Below, piece by piece: positions 27,617 to 36,104 of a stretch of DNA of 64,000 nucleotides. Under the pieces are notes generated by a model. That model had not been told where the DNA came from, made no database searches, and saw only the letters and a list, made by a program, of their open reading frames with translations. Made by a program: the position numbers and the translations under genes. How positions within the stretch are numbered: the stretch's first letter is position 1; every line of letters begins with the position of its first letter. This DNA comes from DATLLN01 sp963797175 (GTDB lineage Bacteria; Actinomycetota; Thermoleophilia; Gaiellales; JAICJC01). The stretch is from contig CAWCOL010000005.1 of NCBI GenBank assembly GCA_963797175.1, positions 620,001 to 684,000 of the forward strand. The letters run 5' to 3'.

Positions 27617-28720
27617 ATGGCTACAGCTGTGAACAGCGGTCTCGAGGGCGTCGTTGCGGCGGAGACCAGCATCGCGCTGGTGGACGGCCAGGAGGGCCGG
27701 CTGCTCTACCGGGGCTACGAGATCGGCGACCTGGCGGCCCACGGCAGCTACGACCGCGTCGTCGCGCTGCTGCTGGACGGCGAGTGGCCGGCGCAGGAGA
27801 CCCTGCTGCCGGCCGCGGAGCTGTCGCCCACCGTGCTGGGGGCGCTGCGGGCCCTCCCCACCTCGTGCGCGCCGCTGGACGCGCTGCGCACCGGCTTCTC
27901 GGCGTTCGGCGCGGAGCGGCGGATGGACTGGCCGCCCAGCCCCGAGCAGGCGCGCGAGCTGATCGCGCTCGGCCCGGCCGTGGTCGGCGGCTTCGCCCGG
28001 CTGCGTGACGGCAAGGAGCCCGTTGACCCGCGCGAGTCGGCGCACCTCGGCATCGCCGGGCGGCTGCTGCACGCGATCACCGGCGAGGAGCCCGAGGCCT
28101 CGCGGGCGATGGCGCTCGATGCCTACTTCATGGTCTGCGCCGAGCACGGGCTGAACGCCTCCACCTTCACGGCCCGCGTCATCACCTCCACCCAGTCGGA
28201 CATGGCCAGCGCGCTGTCCGGGGCCGTCGGCGCGCTCAAGGGCCGGCTGCACGGCGGCGCGCCCAGCGAGGTGCGCGACCAGCTGACGCAGATCGGCGAC
28301 GTCGAGCACGCCGAGCGCTGGATCCGCGACGCGCTCGCCCGCGGCGAGCGGCTGATGGGCTTCGGCCACCGCGTCTACAAGACGATGGACCCGCGGGCGC
28401 GCGCCCTGCGCGGCGTCGCCGAGCGGCTCGCGGCCGACGCGCAGTGGCTCCAGCTCGCGATCGACGTCGAGGACGTGGCCCTGCGGCTGCTGGCGGAGCA
28501 CAAGCCCGACCGGCCGCTCAAGACCAACGTCGAGTACTACGCCTCGATCGTGCTGGACGGCGTCGGCCTGATGACCGACCTCTACACCCCCGCCTTCGCC
28601 GTCGCGCGGACGGCCGGGTGGTGCGCGCACGCACTCGAGCAGGCGGCGCACGGCCGGCTGATCCGGCCCGACGCCCGCTACATCGGCCCCGCCGAGCGGG
28701 CGCTGCCGGTCACTGTATGA
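27617..28720 (+). CDS. citrate synthase / 2-methylcitrate synthase family
   Basis: Condenses oxaloacetate with acetyl-CoA (or propionyl-CoA). 367 residues, the short type I-like class of archaea and Gram-positives. Catalytic His in EHGLNAS, second His in GFGHRVYKTMDPRA, and TNVEYYAS at the position of the catalytic acid (Glu here, as in Thermus-type enzymes). GRLHGGAP contributes CoA binding. Citrate versus methylcitrate use cannot be settled from motifs; no prpB or prpD is nearby. Stop overlaps the convergent LysE gene by 11 bases. Confidence 0.9.
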   Translation: MATAVNSGLEGVVAAETSIALVDGQEGRLLYRGYEIGDLAAHGSYDRVVALLLDGEWPAQETLLPAAELSPTVLGALRALPTSCAPLDALRTGFSAFGAERRMDWPPSPEQARELIALGPAVVGGFARLRDGKEPVDPRESAHLGIAGRLLHAITGEEPEASRAMALDAYFMVCAEHGLNASTFTARVITSTQSDMASALSGAVGALKGRLHGGAPSEVRDQLTQIGDVEHAERWIRDALARGERLMGFGHRVYKTMDPRARALRGVAERLAADAQWLQLAIDVEDVALRLLAEHKPDRPLKTNVEYYASIVLDGVGLMTDLYTPAFAVARTAGWCAHALEQAAHGRLIRPDARYIGPAERALPVTV

Positions 28721-29330
28721 GCGACCCGCCGAACGCCAGCCGCAGCCCGAAGCCGACCAGCACGGCCCCGGAAGCTCGCATCACCGCCGACCGCACGCGG
28801 GCAAGCGCGAGCGCCCGGCGCGACGCGGCGCCGAGCGCGGCCCACACCAGCAGTGAGAGCGCGCCGAGCGCCGCGAAGGTGAGGCCGAGTGCGGCGACGT
28901 CGGCCGCGGTCGCGCCCCGGTCGAGGAACTGGGGAAGAACGCTGGTGAAGACCAGCGCGGTCTTCGGGTTGGACAGGTCGCAGACGACGCCCTCGGCAAA
29001 CGAGCGCCTCACCGACAGGCCGCCAGGTTCGACCGCCGGCGCGACGCCGGCTTCGCGGCCGAACAGCAGGCGAACGCCGAGATAGACCAGATACGCCGCG
29101 CCCGCCAGGCGGAGCGCCGCGAACGCCGTCTCCGAGGCGACGATCACCGCGGTCACGCCGGCGACGGACGCGGCGACCCAGACGAGATCGGCGGCGAACA
29201 CTCCGGCGGACGCCGCGAGCGCGCTGCGCCAGCCGTGCGCGACCGCGTTCTTGACGACCAGCGTGACCGCGGGCCCGGGGACGGCGACCAACGCGGCGGC
29301 CAGCAGCACAAACTCGGGGAAGCCGTGCAC
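28710..29330 (-). CDS. LysE/RhtB-family amino-acid exporter
   Basis: 206-residue inner-membrane exporter with six predicted helices. The N-terminal AAALVAVPGPAVTLVVKNAVAHGWRSAL carries the family signature VPGP...G, followed by GVFAADLVWVAASVAGV, LRLAGAAYLVYLGVRLL, FAEGVVCDLSNPKTALVF (NPK motif) and two more helices. GTG start at 29328-29330. Substrate unknown; family members export Lys, Thr, homoserine or Leu. It converges with and overlaps citrate synthase by 11 bases. Confidence 0.92.
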   Translation of the reverse strand: MHGFPEFVLLAAALVAVPGPAVTLVVKNAVAHGWRSALAASAGVFAADLVWVAASVAGVTAVIVASETAFAALRLAGAAYLVYLGVRLLFGREAGVAPAVEPGGLSVRRSFAEGVVCDLSNPKTALVFTSVLPQFLDRGATAADVAALGLTFAALGALSLLVWAALGAASRRALALARVRSAVMRASGAVLVGFGLRLAFGGSLIQ

Positions 29331-29346
29331 GCGGCGAGGATAGCCC

Positions 29347-30567
29347 TCACGAGCACAGGCGCGCGACCCAGATCACATAGCCGGCCAGCAGGTCGGCGAC
29401 CGCCAGCAGCGGCGCCGCCAGCGGCGGCCAGAGCATCCCGGCCGGCACGGCCAGCAGCCCCAGCCACAGGATCGGGGCGACGGCCGGCAGCGCCAGCAGG
29501 TTGGCCGGTACGGACATCGGGGCCAGCCGGCCGAAATGCCACCAGGCGATCGGCGCAGTGGCCAGCGTGCAGGCGACCGAGATCGCGACGGCCTGGCGGA
29601 CGCCGCCGTGCACGCGCGGCGCGACCAGCATGATCGCCGCCACCGCGGCGAAGCTGAGCTGGAACCCGGGGTCGAACAGGCTGAGCGGGTTGACCGCCAG
29701 GACGACGGTCGCCCCGACCGCCACCAGGTGCCAGCGGGCCACGGGCCGCGACGCCAGCCAGGCGACCAGGGTCAGCCCGCCGGCGACGCCGGCCCGCACG
29801 ATCGACGGCCCGGCGCCCGCGATCAGGACGTAGAGCACGGTCAGCCCGATCGCCGCGAGCCGGGCCGGGAGCCCGATCACGCCGCACAGCCCCAGCGTGA
29901 CCAGGGTGAGGGCGACGACCAGCGCCACGTTCTGGCCGGACGCGGCGACGATGTGGGTCAGGCCCGCCTGCCGGAACTGCGTCTGCAGCTCGTAGGGCAG
30001 GGCGTCGCCGTCGCCCAGCGCGACGCCGGCCACCAGGGCGCGCGCAGGCGGCGGCGAGCGGTCGGCGCCGAGCAGGCGCACGGCGCCGTCGTGCATCCGG
30101 TCGACGGCGCCCCAGACGCCGCCGCGGCGGCCCAGCGGCGTCGCATCGGACGTCTGGAGACGCAGGTGGATCCCCTGCGTCGCGTAGTAGCCGGCCAGCG
30201 CCGGGTCGATCGGCCGCAGCGTGCCGCTCACGCGGTAGACGCCGCCGGCAACCAGCGTCATGCCCCGGGCCGACAGCAGCACGTCCTCGGCGGCCGCGGG
30301 GACGCGGGCGGCGGCACGGTCGCCGGCGGGCCGGCCCGTCACCACCACCACGGCCGTCAGCGGCCCGGGTGCGAGCGCGCGGCGGTCGAGCATGTCCACT
30401 CGCAGGGCGCCCCACAGCGCCGCAACCGCCGCTGCGGCCAGCAGCGCGGCCCGCGGCCGGCGGAGCAGCGGCGCGGCGAGCGCCAGTGCGGGCACGTGCA
30501 GCGCGGCGCAGACCAGCCCTCCCAGCGCCGCCAGCACGATCCGGGTGGGCGGATCACAGCGCAACAT
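29347..30567 (-). CDS. comEC: ComEC/Rec2-family DNA channel protein lacking the beta-lactamase domain
   Basis: DNA-uptake membrane channel. 406 residues: an OB-like N-terminal region (TAVVVVTGRPAGDRAAARV, GGVYRVSGTLRPIDPALAGYYATQGIHL) and the competence domain (LVAGVALGDGDALPYELQTQFRQAGLTHIVAASGQNVALV, GAGPSIVRAGVAGGLTLVAW, NPLSLFDPGFQLSFAAVAAI, PANLLALPAVAPILWLGLLAVP). It then stops, while full-length ComEC has a further ~250-residue metallo-beta-lactamase domain; no sign of it follows. ATG at 30567 overlaps comEA by 14 bases. The truncation is in frame and natural-looking. Confidence 0.9.
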   Translation of the reverse strand: MLRCDPPTRIVLAALGGLVCAALHVPALALAAPLLRRPRAALLAAAAVAALWGALRVDMLDRRALAPGPLTAVVVVTGRPAGDRAAARVPAAAEDVLLSARGMTLVAGGVYRVSGTLRPIDPALAGYYATQGIHLRLQTSDATPLGRRGGVWGAVDRMHDGAVRLLGADRSPPPARALVAGVALGDGDALPYELQTQFRQAGLTHIVAASGQNVALVVALTLVTLGLCGVIGLPARLAAIGLTVLYVLIAGAGPSIVRAGVAGGLTLVAWLASRPVARWHLVAVGATVVLAVNPLSLFDPGFQLSFAAVAAIMLVAPRVHGGVRQAVAISVACTLATAPIAWWHFGRLAPMSVPANLLALPAVAPILWLGLLAVPAGMLWPPLAAPLLAVADLLAGYVIWVARLCS

Positions 30568-31132
30568 GCCCGTGCAGCGCCGCCATCCGCGCCGGCCCGA
30601 ACCCGCTGACCTGGTCGAGGTCGTCGAGCGACCGGAAGCCGCCGTGGGTGGTGCGGTAGTCGATGATCCGCTGTGCCAGCGAGGGCCCGATCCCGTCCAG
30701 CGTCTCCAGCTGCTCGAGCGTCGCCGAGTTGAGGTGGACGATCGTGGTCGTCCCGGTCGCGCCGCCGCCGGTCGCAGGCACCGGCTGGCCACGGCGTGGC
30801 ACGACCACCTGCTCGCCGTCGGCCAGCCGTTCGGCGAGGTTCAGCCCGGCCAGATCGGCGCCGGCAGCGATCCCGGCGCGGCGCACGGCGTCCTGGACGC
30901 GGGCGCCGCCGGCCAGCCGGTACACGCCCGGATGACGCACCGCGCCGACGACGTCCACCACCACGACCTGCGGGCCCGATGCGTCGGCGGGCGCGGTAGC
31001 CGTGGCCGCGGTCTGGGTGTACGACGCGCGCGGCGGTCCGGACTGGTGCACGGTGCGCCACCCCAGCGCGAGCACGGCGACGGCCGCGACGGCGATGAGG
31101 AGGATCCGGCCGGGGCTGGGCAGCTCGTCCAT
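30554..31132 (-). CDS. comEA: competence protein ComEA, DNA receptor
   Basis: Membrane-anchored dsDNA receptor for uptake. 192 residues: one N-terminal helix (ILLIAVAAVAVLALGW), SLBB domain (VVVVDVVGAVRHPGVYRLAGGARVQDAVRRAGG-like), and a helix-hairpin-helix tail (HLNSATLEQLETLDGIGPSLAQRIIDYRTTHGGFRSLDDLDQVSGFGPARM). ATG at 31130-31132; an upstream ATG at 31147 is also in frame. It precedes comEC as in most genomes. Confidence 0.94.
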   Translation of the reverse strand: MDELPSPGRILLIAVAAVAVLALGWRTVHQSGPPRASYTQTAATATAPADASGPQVVVVDVVGAVRHPGVYRLAGGARVQDAVRRAGIAAGADLAGLNLAERLADGEQVVVPRRGQPVPATGGGATGTTTIVHLNSATLEQLETLDGIGPSLAQRIIDYRTTHGGFRSLDDLDQVSGFGPARMAALHGHVAL

Positions 31133-31347
31133 GCGTGCACCATGCATGAACCGATGTGACCAGTCACCACGCGGCCCGTCACAACACCGTCAATAGCCCA
31201 CCCGCCGCCAGAGAGACTCGGGCTCAGAGCCTGGCTCGCCCACCTACTTCGAGCCCACTCGGCGGGCCGCCTCTGTGCCAGGCTCGGTGCCGGAGTCGTC
31301 GCCCCCGCCACCGCCACAACGGCCAGGGGCACGGAACGGCCCACACC

Positions 31348-31380
31348 GCGGGCCAGGGACCCCCCGATCCCCTGGCCCGC
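31348..31380 (-). terminator. hairpin after the PhoX-like gene
   Basis: Arms GCGGGCCAGGG (31348-31358) and CCCTGGCCCGC (31370-31380), loop 11 bases, starting 18 bases beyond the stop of the PhoX-like gene. The rest of the 265-base gap up to comEA (31133-31347) shows nothing else recognisable apart from the comEA promoter region. Confidence 0.6.
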
Positions 31381-31397
31381 GTCGCACCGGTTGTGCC

Positions 31398-32927
31398 CTA
31401 CCGGTGGATCTTGCGGAAGTTCCGGACGACCTCGAACGTCTGGTTCCTTCCGTGCTGCTCCGTCACGAACGCACGGGCGTCGACCAGGTTGGCCTCCGTC
31501 CCGTACATCGAACCGAGGTCGGTGCTGCCGTTGGAGACGAACATGCCCGTGGGCTCGTTGTCCTCGGCCGACGGCGGCGTCGCCTCGGGATCCCGGCCGA
31601 GGGCGATGAAGCGCTCCGGGTTGGGATCGCCGATCCGGTACTCCCAGACCGAGTCCAGCGTGTTCAGCTGGTCGTGCAGGCCGTCGCCGCGATCCTCGGT
31701 GATCAGCATCCTGTTCGGCGACGCGAACGTCACGTTGTCGAAGCTGTTGTGCACCGAGTCGCCGGACGCGGCGACCGAGATCGTGCCCTGGTTGCCCGAA
31801 GGGTTGAGGTGCACGCGGAAGACCGTGCCCCAGGCGCCCCGTGCAGCCAGCGCCGGCACGTTCCCCGAGTCGGAGTTGGTGTCCCCGGTGGCGACGAAGA
31901 AGAACGTCCGGAAGTCGCTCCCGGGCTGCCACGTGCCGTTCTCCGGCCGCTTGAACGGCGTCGCGCCGGCGGTCTTGGCCAGGGCGTTGGCGTCGAACGA
32001 CGCCGTGCCGTCCACGGACGTGTCGTGCACCGTCACCCATCGCACCGGCCAGTTGACGCCGGGGGTGTTCAGCGCCAGCTGGGCCGCCGAGAAGGTGTCG
32101 CCGACGGGATCGTTGGCGTGGAACACGACCGGCCTGCCGCCGATCCGCACCTGCAGCGCCTGCAGCACGCCGCCCTTGCTGAGGTCGGAGCGGTCGCTGG
32201 GGACGAACCGGTAGATGAACGAGTTCGGCTGCTTCGCCACCTTCGGGCTGGCGGGATTGGCGGGGTCGGTGTTGACCGATGTGCCGCCGACATCCTCCTC
32301 GATCAGGATGTCGCCCTCGGCGTTGGGGTGGATCCCCTCGTAGCCGCCGCGGCCGATCTCGCCGTAGAGCGTGCGCACCGACGAGCCGTCCGGCGCCACC
32401 TCGACCACGCCGCCCTCGTTGCCGTCCTCCTGCGTGAACAGGTTCGTGCCGGTGTAGGGATCCCACGCCGAGCCGTCGACGTCGTTGAAGTGCGTCAGAC
32501 CGTCGGCGCCAACCGGCGTCAGCAGCGTGATGCGGTGCGCAGGGTCGCTGACGTCGAGGTTGATCCGCGTCACGTACCCGTGGTCATCCGAGGCCTCGTG
32601 GGCCTGGAACAGGAAGTGCGTCCCGTAGTCGTAGCCTGCCGTGGGGCCTCCCAGCCCGTGCGGGAACGTGAGGTACAGGTTCTGGTCGGGCTCGGTCGGC
32701 GTCCCGTCGCTCAGGTGGCCGTAGTTGGTGATATCCCCCGAAGGGTTCTCGAGCGGGTCGGAGCCCTGCGCACGCAGCACCAGCTGATGCGAGGGGACGA
32801 TCTTGTTGGGCGGCGAGCCGACCGCGGGGTTCGCGGCCGGCACGCCGATCGGGAGGGCCTGAGCCGACCCGGCGACGGCGACGGTGGCAACCGCAGCGGT
32901 CGCCACCAGCGTCTTCACATGTCGCAT
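31398..32927 (-). CDS. secreted PhoX/DUF839-family protein (putative phosphatase)
   Basis: 509 residues with a signal peptide (MRHVKTLVATAAVATVAVAGSAQA). The mature part belongs to the DUF839 group that contains alkaline phosphatase PhoX: FNDVDGSAWDP, NLFTQEDGNEGGVVEV, GYEGIHPNAEGDILIEED, FFVATGDT, SFDNVTFASPNRMLITEDRGDG and DNEPTGMFVSNG follow the propeller blades that bind Ca/Fe cofactors. PhoX proteins use Ca and Fe; a Tat signal (RR) is not seen here, so export may be by Sec. Activity is therefore a prediction. It stands alone between leuS and comEA and would feed phosphate to the pst system 9 kb away. Confidence 0.83.
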   Translation of the reverse strand: MRHVKTLVATAAVATVAVAGSAQALPIGVPAANPAVGSPPNKIVPSHQLVLRAQGSDPLENPSGDITNYGHLSDGTPTEPDQNLYLTFPHGLGGPTAGYDYGTHFLFQAHEASDDHGYVTRINLDVSDPAHRITLLTPVGADGLTHFNDVDGSAWDPYTGTNLFTQEDGNEGGVVEVAPDGSSVRTLYGEIGRGGYEGIHPNAEGDILIEEDVGGTSVNTDPANPASPKVAKQPNSFIYRFVPSDRSDLSKGGVLQALQVRIGGRPVVFHANDPVGDTFSAAQLALNTPGVNWPVRWVTVHDTSVDGTASFDANALAKTAGATPFKRPENGTWQPGSDFRTFFFVATGDTNSDSGNVPALAARGAWGTVFRVHLNPSGNQGTISVAASGDSVHNSFDNVTFASPNRMLITEDRGDGLHDQLNTLDSVWEYRIGDPNPERFIALGRDPEATPPSAEDNEPTGMFVSNGSTDLGSMYGTEANLVDARAFVTEQHGRNQTFEVVRNFRKIHR

Positions 32928-33044
32928 CTGATGGTCCTTTCGTCGTTTCGAGTGGGCGACGAAGTGACGCTAGGGCGACACGTTCTTCACATGGGCTGCG
33001 GGAGCGTTCCGATCTGGTGCAGAACCGGCGAACCCGGCCGGGCG

Positions 33045-35510
33045 TCAGCGGACGACGAGGTTGACCAGGCGGCCGGGGACGAACACGACCTTGACCACGT
33101 CCTTGCCGTCCACGTGCGCCGCGACGTTGGGAACCACGCGCGCCGCCGCCACGACCGCGTCCTCGGCGGCGCCGGCGGGCACCTCGACCTCGCCTCGCAG
33201 CCGGCCGCCGACCTGCACGGCGTAGACGACCGAGTCGTGGGCGAGCATCGCCGGATCGGCCTCCGGCCACGGCTCGTCCCACAGCCGCTCGCCGCCCAGC
33301 CGCTCCCACAGCTCGCACGCGATGTGCGGCGCATAGGGGTGGATCAGGCCGACGGCGCTGCCACAGGCGAAGCGCAGCTGCTCGCCGGTGGCGTCGGCGG
33401 CGTGGTCCTGGATCGTGCCGACCAGCTCGTGCACGGCCGACTGCGCCGTGTTGAATGAGAAGCGGGCGCCCAGGTCGTCGGTCACCTTGTCGATCGCCCA
33501 GTGCGTCTTTCGCACCAGCTCCGCGCCCGGTCCGTCGGCCGGCGCCGAGCGCTCGATCCCGGTCCCGTACCGCTCGACCGTCTCGTTCACCAGCCGCCAC
33601 AGCCGGGCCAGGAACCGGAACTGGCCGGCGACGCCGCCGTCCTGCCACTCGGCGTCCTGGTCGGGCGGCCCCAGGAACAGTGTGTAGAGGCGCGTCGTGT
33701 CGGCGCCGTAGCGCTCGATCATCGGGTTGGGGTCGATGATGTTGCCGCGCGACTTGGACATCTTCGCGCCCTGGTAGTGGATCATCCCCTGCGTGAACAG
33801 GTTCGCGAACGGCTCGGTGAACCCCAGGTGGCCGAGGTCGTTCAGCGCCTTGGTGAAGAAGCGCGCGTACATCAGGTGCAGGATCGCGTGCTCGACGCCG
33901 CCGATGTACTGATCGACCGGCAGCCAGGTGTCGACGATGCCGCGGTCGAACGGCGCGGCGTCGTTGCGGGGGTCGGCGTAGCGCATGAAGTACCAGGACG
34001 AGTCGACGAAGGTGTCCATCGTGTCGGTCTCCCGGCGGGCCGGGCCGCCGCAGCCCGGGCACTCGGTCTTGACCCAGTCCTCTGCCGTTGCCAGCGGGGA
34101 GCGGCCCCTGGGCGCGTAGTCCTCGATCTCGGGCAGCACGACCGGCAGCTGGTCGTCGGGCACGGCGACGATCCCGCAGGCGTCGCAGTGCACGACCGGG
34201 ATCGGGCAGCCCCAGTAGCGCTGGCGGGACAGCAGCCAGTCGCGCAGCCGGAACGCGATCCGGCCGCGTCCGGCACCCTGCTCCTCCAGCCAGGCGATGA
34301 TCGCGGCCTTGCCCTCGACGGAGCTGCGGCCGCTGAAGTCGCCCGAGTTGACCAGCACCTCGTCCGCGGAGTGCGCCACATAGGCCTCGCCCTCGATGGC
34401 GCTGCCGTCGCCCGGGGCGACAACCTGGCGGATCGGCAGGTCGAAGCGCGTGGCAAACTCGAAGTCGCGCTCGTCATGCGCGGGGACGGCCATGATGGCG
34501 CCGGTGCCGTACTCCATCAGCACGTAGTCGGCCACCCAGACCGGGATCCGCTCGCCGTTGACCGGGTTGACAACGTGGCGGCCGGTGAAGACGCCGGTCT
34601 TCTCCTTCTCTCCGGCTCGCTCGACCTCGGACATCGCCGAGGTGCGGCGCACGTAGGCGGCGACCTCGTCGGCGTGCTCGCCGCCCGCGGTCAGCTCCAG
34701 CGCCAGCGGGTGCTCGGGGGCCAGCACGAAGAACGTCGCGCCGAACAGCGTGTCCGGCCTCGTGGTGAAGACGGGCAGCTCCTCACCGCTCCCCTCCACG
34801 CGGAAGATCACCTCGGCGCCCTCACTGCGGCCGATCCAGTTGCGCTGCATTGTCACCACGCGCGCCGGCCAGTTGACCTGCTCCAGGTCGTCCAGCAGCC
34901 GCTGGGCGTAGTCGGTGATGCGGAAGAACCACTGCTCCAGGTTCTTGGCCTCGACCTCGGAGCCGCACCGCTCACAGTGGCCGTCGATCACCTGCTCGTT
35001 CGCCAGCACCGTCTGGTCGACTGGGCACCACTTGACCGGGGCGTTGCGCCGGTAGGCAAGGCCCGCCTCGAACAGCCGCAGGAAGATCCACTGCGTCCAG
35101 CGGTAGTAGGCAGGATCGGCGGTCGACAGCTCCCGTGCCCAGTCGATCGACCAGCCCATCCGCTTCATCTGCGAGCGGATCGCGACGATGTTCTCAGCCG
35201 TGGAGACAGCCGGGTGCGTGCCGCTCTTGATCGCCGCGTTCTCGGCCGGCAGGCCGAACGCGTCGTATCCCATCGGGTGCATCACGCGCCAGCCGCGGCG
35301 GCGCCGGTGGAGCGTGACGACGTCGCCCATCGTGTAGTTCTTGACGTGGCCCATGTGCAGCTCGCCCGACGGGTAGGGCAGCATCTCCAGCACGTACATC
35401 AGCCGCGAGACGTCCTCCCCGGGCTCGGGGTTGGGTGTCTCGTGGATCCGCTCGGCCTCCCAGACGGCCTGCCAGCGGGCCTCCACGGCCGCGGGGTCGT
35501 ACCGGTCCAT
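33045..35510 (-). CDS. leuS: leucyl-tRNA synthetase
   Basis: Class I aminoacyl-tRNA synthetase. 821 residues, uninterrupted. HIGH-type motif in YPSGELHMGHVKNYT, editing (CP1) domain with FTTRPDTLFGATF and YGTGAIMAVPAHDERD, and the catalytic loop KMSKSRGN. C-terminal anticodon-binding and leucine-specific domains are present (ARLWRLVNETVERYG, CAHRVRAVGAAG region is replaced in frame by PYAPHIACELWERLG). ATG at 35508-35510. Downstream region to the PhoX-like gene is 117 bases. Confidence 0.97.
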   Translation of the reverse strand: MDRYDPAAVEARWQAVWEAERIHETPNPEPGEDVSRLMYVLEMLPYPSGELHMGHVKNYTMGDVVTLHRRRRGWRVMHPMGYDAFGLPAENAAIKSGTHPAVSTAENIVAIRSQMKRMGWSIDWARELSTADPAYYRWTQWIFLRLFEAGLAYRRNAPVKWCPVDQTVLANEQVIDGHCERCGSEVEAKNLEQWFFRITDYAQRLLDDLEQVNWPARVVTMQRNWIGRSEGAEVIFRVEGSGEELPVFTTRPDTLFGATFFVLAPEHPLALELTAGGEHADEVAAYVRRTSAMSEVERAGEKEKTGVFTGRHVVNPVNGERIPVWVADYVLMEYGTGAIMAVPAHDERDFEFATRFDLPIRQVVAPGDGSAIEGEAYVAHSADEVLVNSGDFSGRSSVEGKAAIIAWLEEQGAGRGRIAFRLRDWLLSRQRYWGCPIPVVHCDACGIVAVPDDQLPVVLPEIEDYAPRGRSPLATAEDWVKTECPGCGGPARRETDTMDTFVDSSWYFMRYADPRNDAAPFDRGIVDTWLPVDQYIGGVEHAILHLMYARFFTKALNDLGHLGFTEPFANLFTQGMIHYQGAKMSKSRGNIIDPNPMIERYGADTTRLYTLFLGPPDQDAEWQDGGVAGQFRFLARLWRLVNETVERYGTGIERSAPADGPGAELVRKTHWAIDKVTDDLGARFSFNTAQSAVHELVGTIQDHAADATGEQLRFACGSAVGLIHPYAPHIACELWERLGGERLWDEPWPEADPAMLAHDSVVYAVQVGGRLRGEVEVPAGAAEDAVVAAARVVPNVAAHVDGKDVVKVVFVPGRLVNLVVR

Positions 35511-35549
35511 GCCGGGGATTGTACGAGGTCGCTCGGCTTGGTCTCGGGG

Positions 35550-36023
35550 CTAGGCGCCCGGCTTGGCGGCCATCGCCACCACCACCAGCAGGAGCAGCAC
35601 CAGCTCGATGCGCGAGACCAGGAAGATGCGGTCGATCCGCCGCCGCGCCTCCGGGCTGGCCGGGCCGTCGGCGTCGATCACCTTCGCGATCCGTCCGGAC
35701 TCGGGTCCGAGGAACGCGGCGCCGGTGACGATCGAGATCGCGATCACGATCAGGCCGAACGTCAGCCAGCCCTCGGAGAGGCTCCAGTTGCCCTCGTGGA
35801 CGAGCCAGAAGCCGAACACGAGCAGCACCAGCGAGGACGGCAGGAACACGCGCATGCCGATCATCTCGACGTCCCGGGAGAAGCCGGCCAGCCGCGCCGG
35901 ATCGGGGTCACGCGCGACCCGGATCGCCATCATCTGCACGGTGAACGCCCCGCCCACCCAGACGATCGCCGCCAGGATGTGGACGGTGAGCAGCCACTGG
36001 TAGGTGGTGGTGAGGAGCGCCAT
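35550..36023 (-). CDS. DUF2269-type four-helix membrane protein
   Basis: 157 residues with four membrane helices: WLLTVHILAAIVWVGGAFTVQ, VFLPSSLVLLVFGFWLVHEG, WLTFGLIVIAISIVTGAAFLG and a C-terminal VSRIELVLLLLVVVAMAAK. The pattern with HI..WVGG near the start fits the DUF2269/CopD-like family, some of which bind heme or copper. ATG at 36021-36023. It lies between leuS and the divergent pepF gene (81-base gap). Function unknown. Confidence 0.8.
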   Translation of the reverse strand: MALLTTTYQWLLTVHILAAIVWVGGAFTVQMMAIRVARDPDPARLAGFSRDVEMIGMRVFLPSSLVLLVFGFWLVHEGNWSLSEGWLTFGLIVIAISIVTGAAFLGPESGRIAKVIDADGPASPEARRRIDRIFLVSRIELVLLLLVVVAMAAKPGA

Positions 36024-36104
36024 CGGCGGCAGGTTGTACCGCACCGCCGGCGGCGGAGTCAAGCGTCCTCCACCGCCGGTTGCGGCCTTTGCGATACTCC
36101 GGCC

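Noticed and set aside
31153..31397. Additional small gene between comEA and the PhoX-like gene
   Set aside because: Short frames exist but none has a ribosome site or plausible composition; the region mainly holds a terminator.
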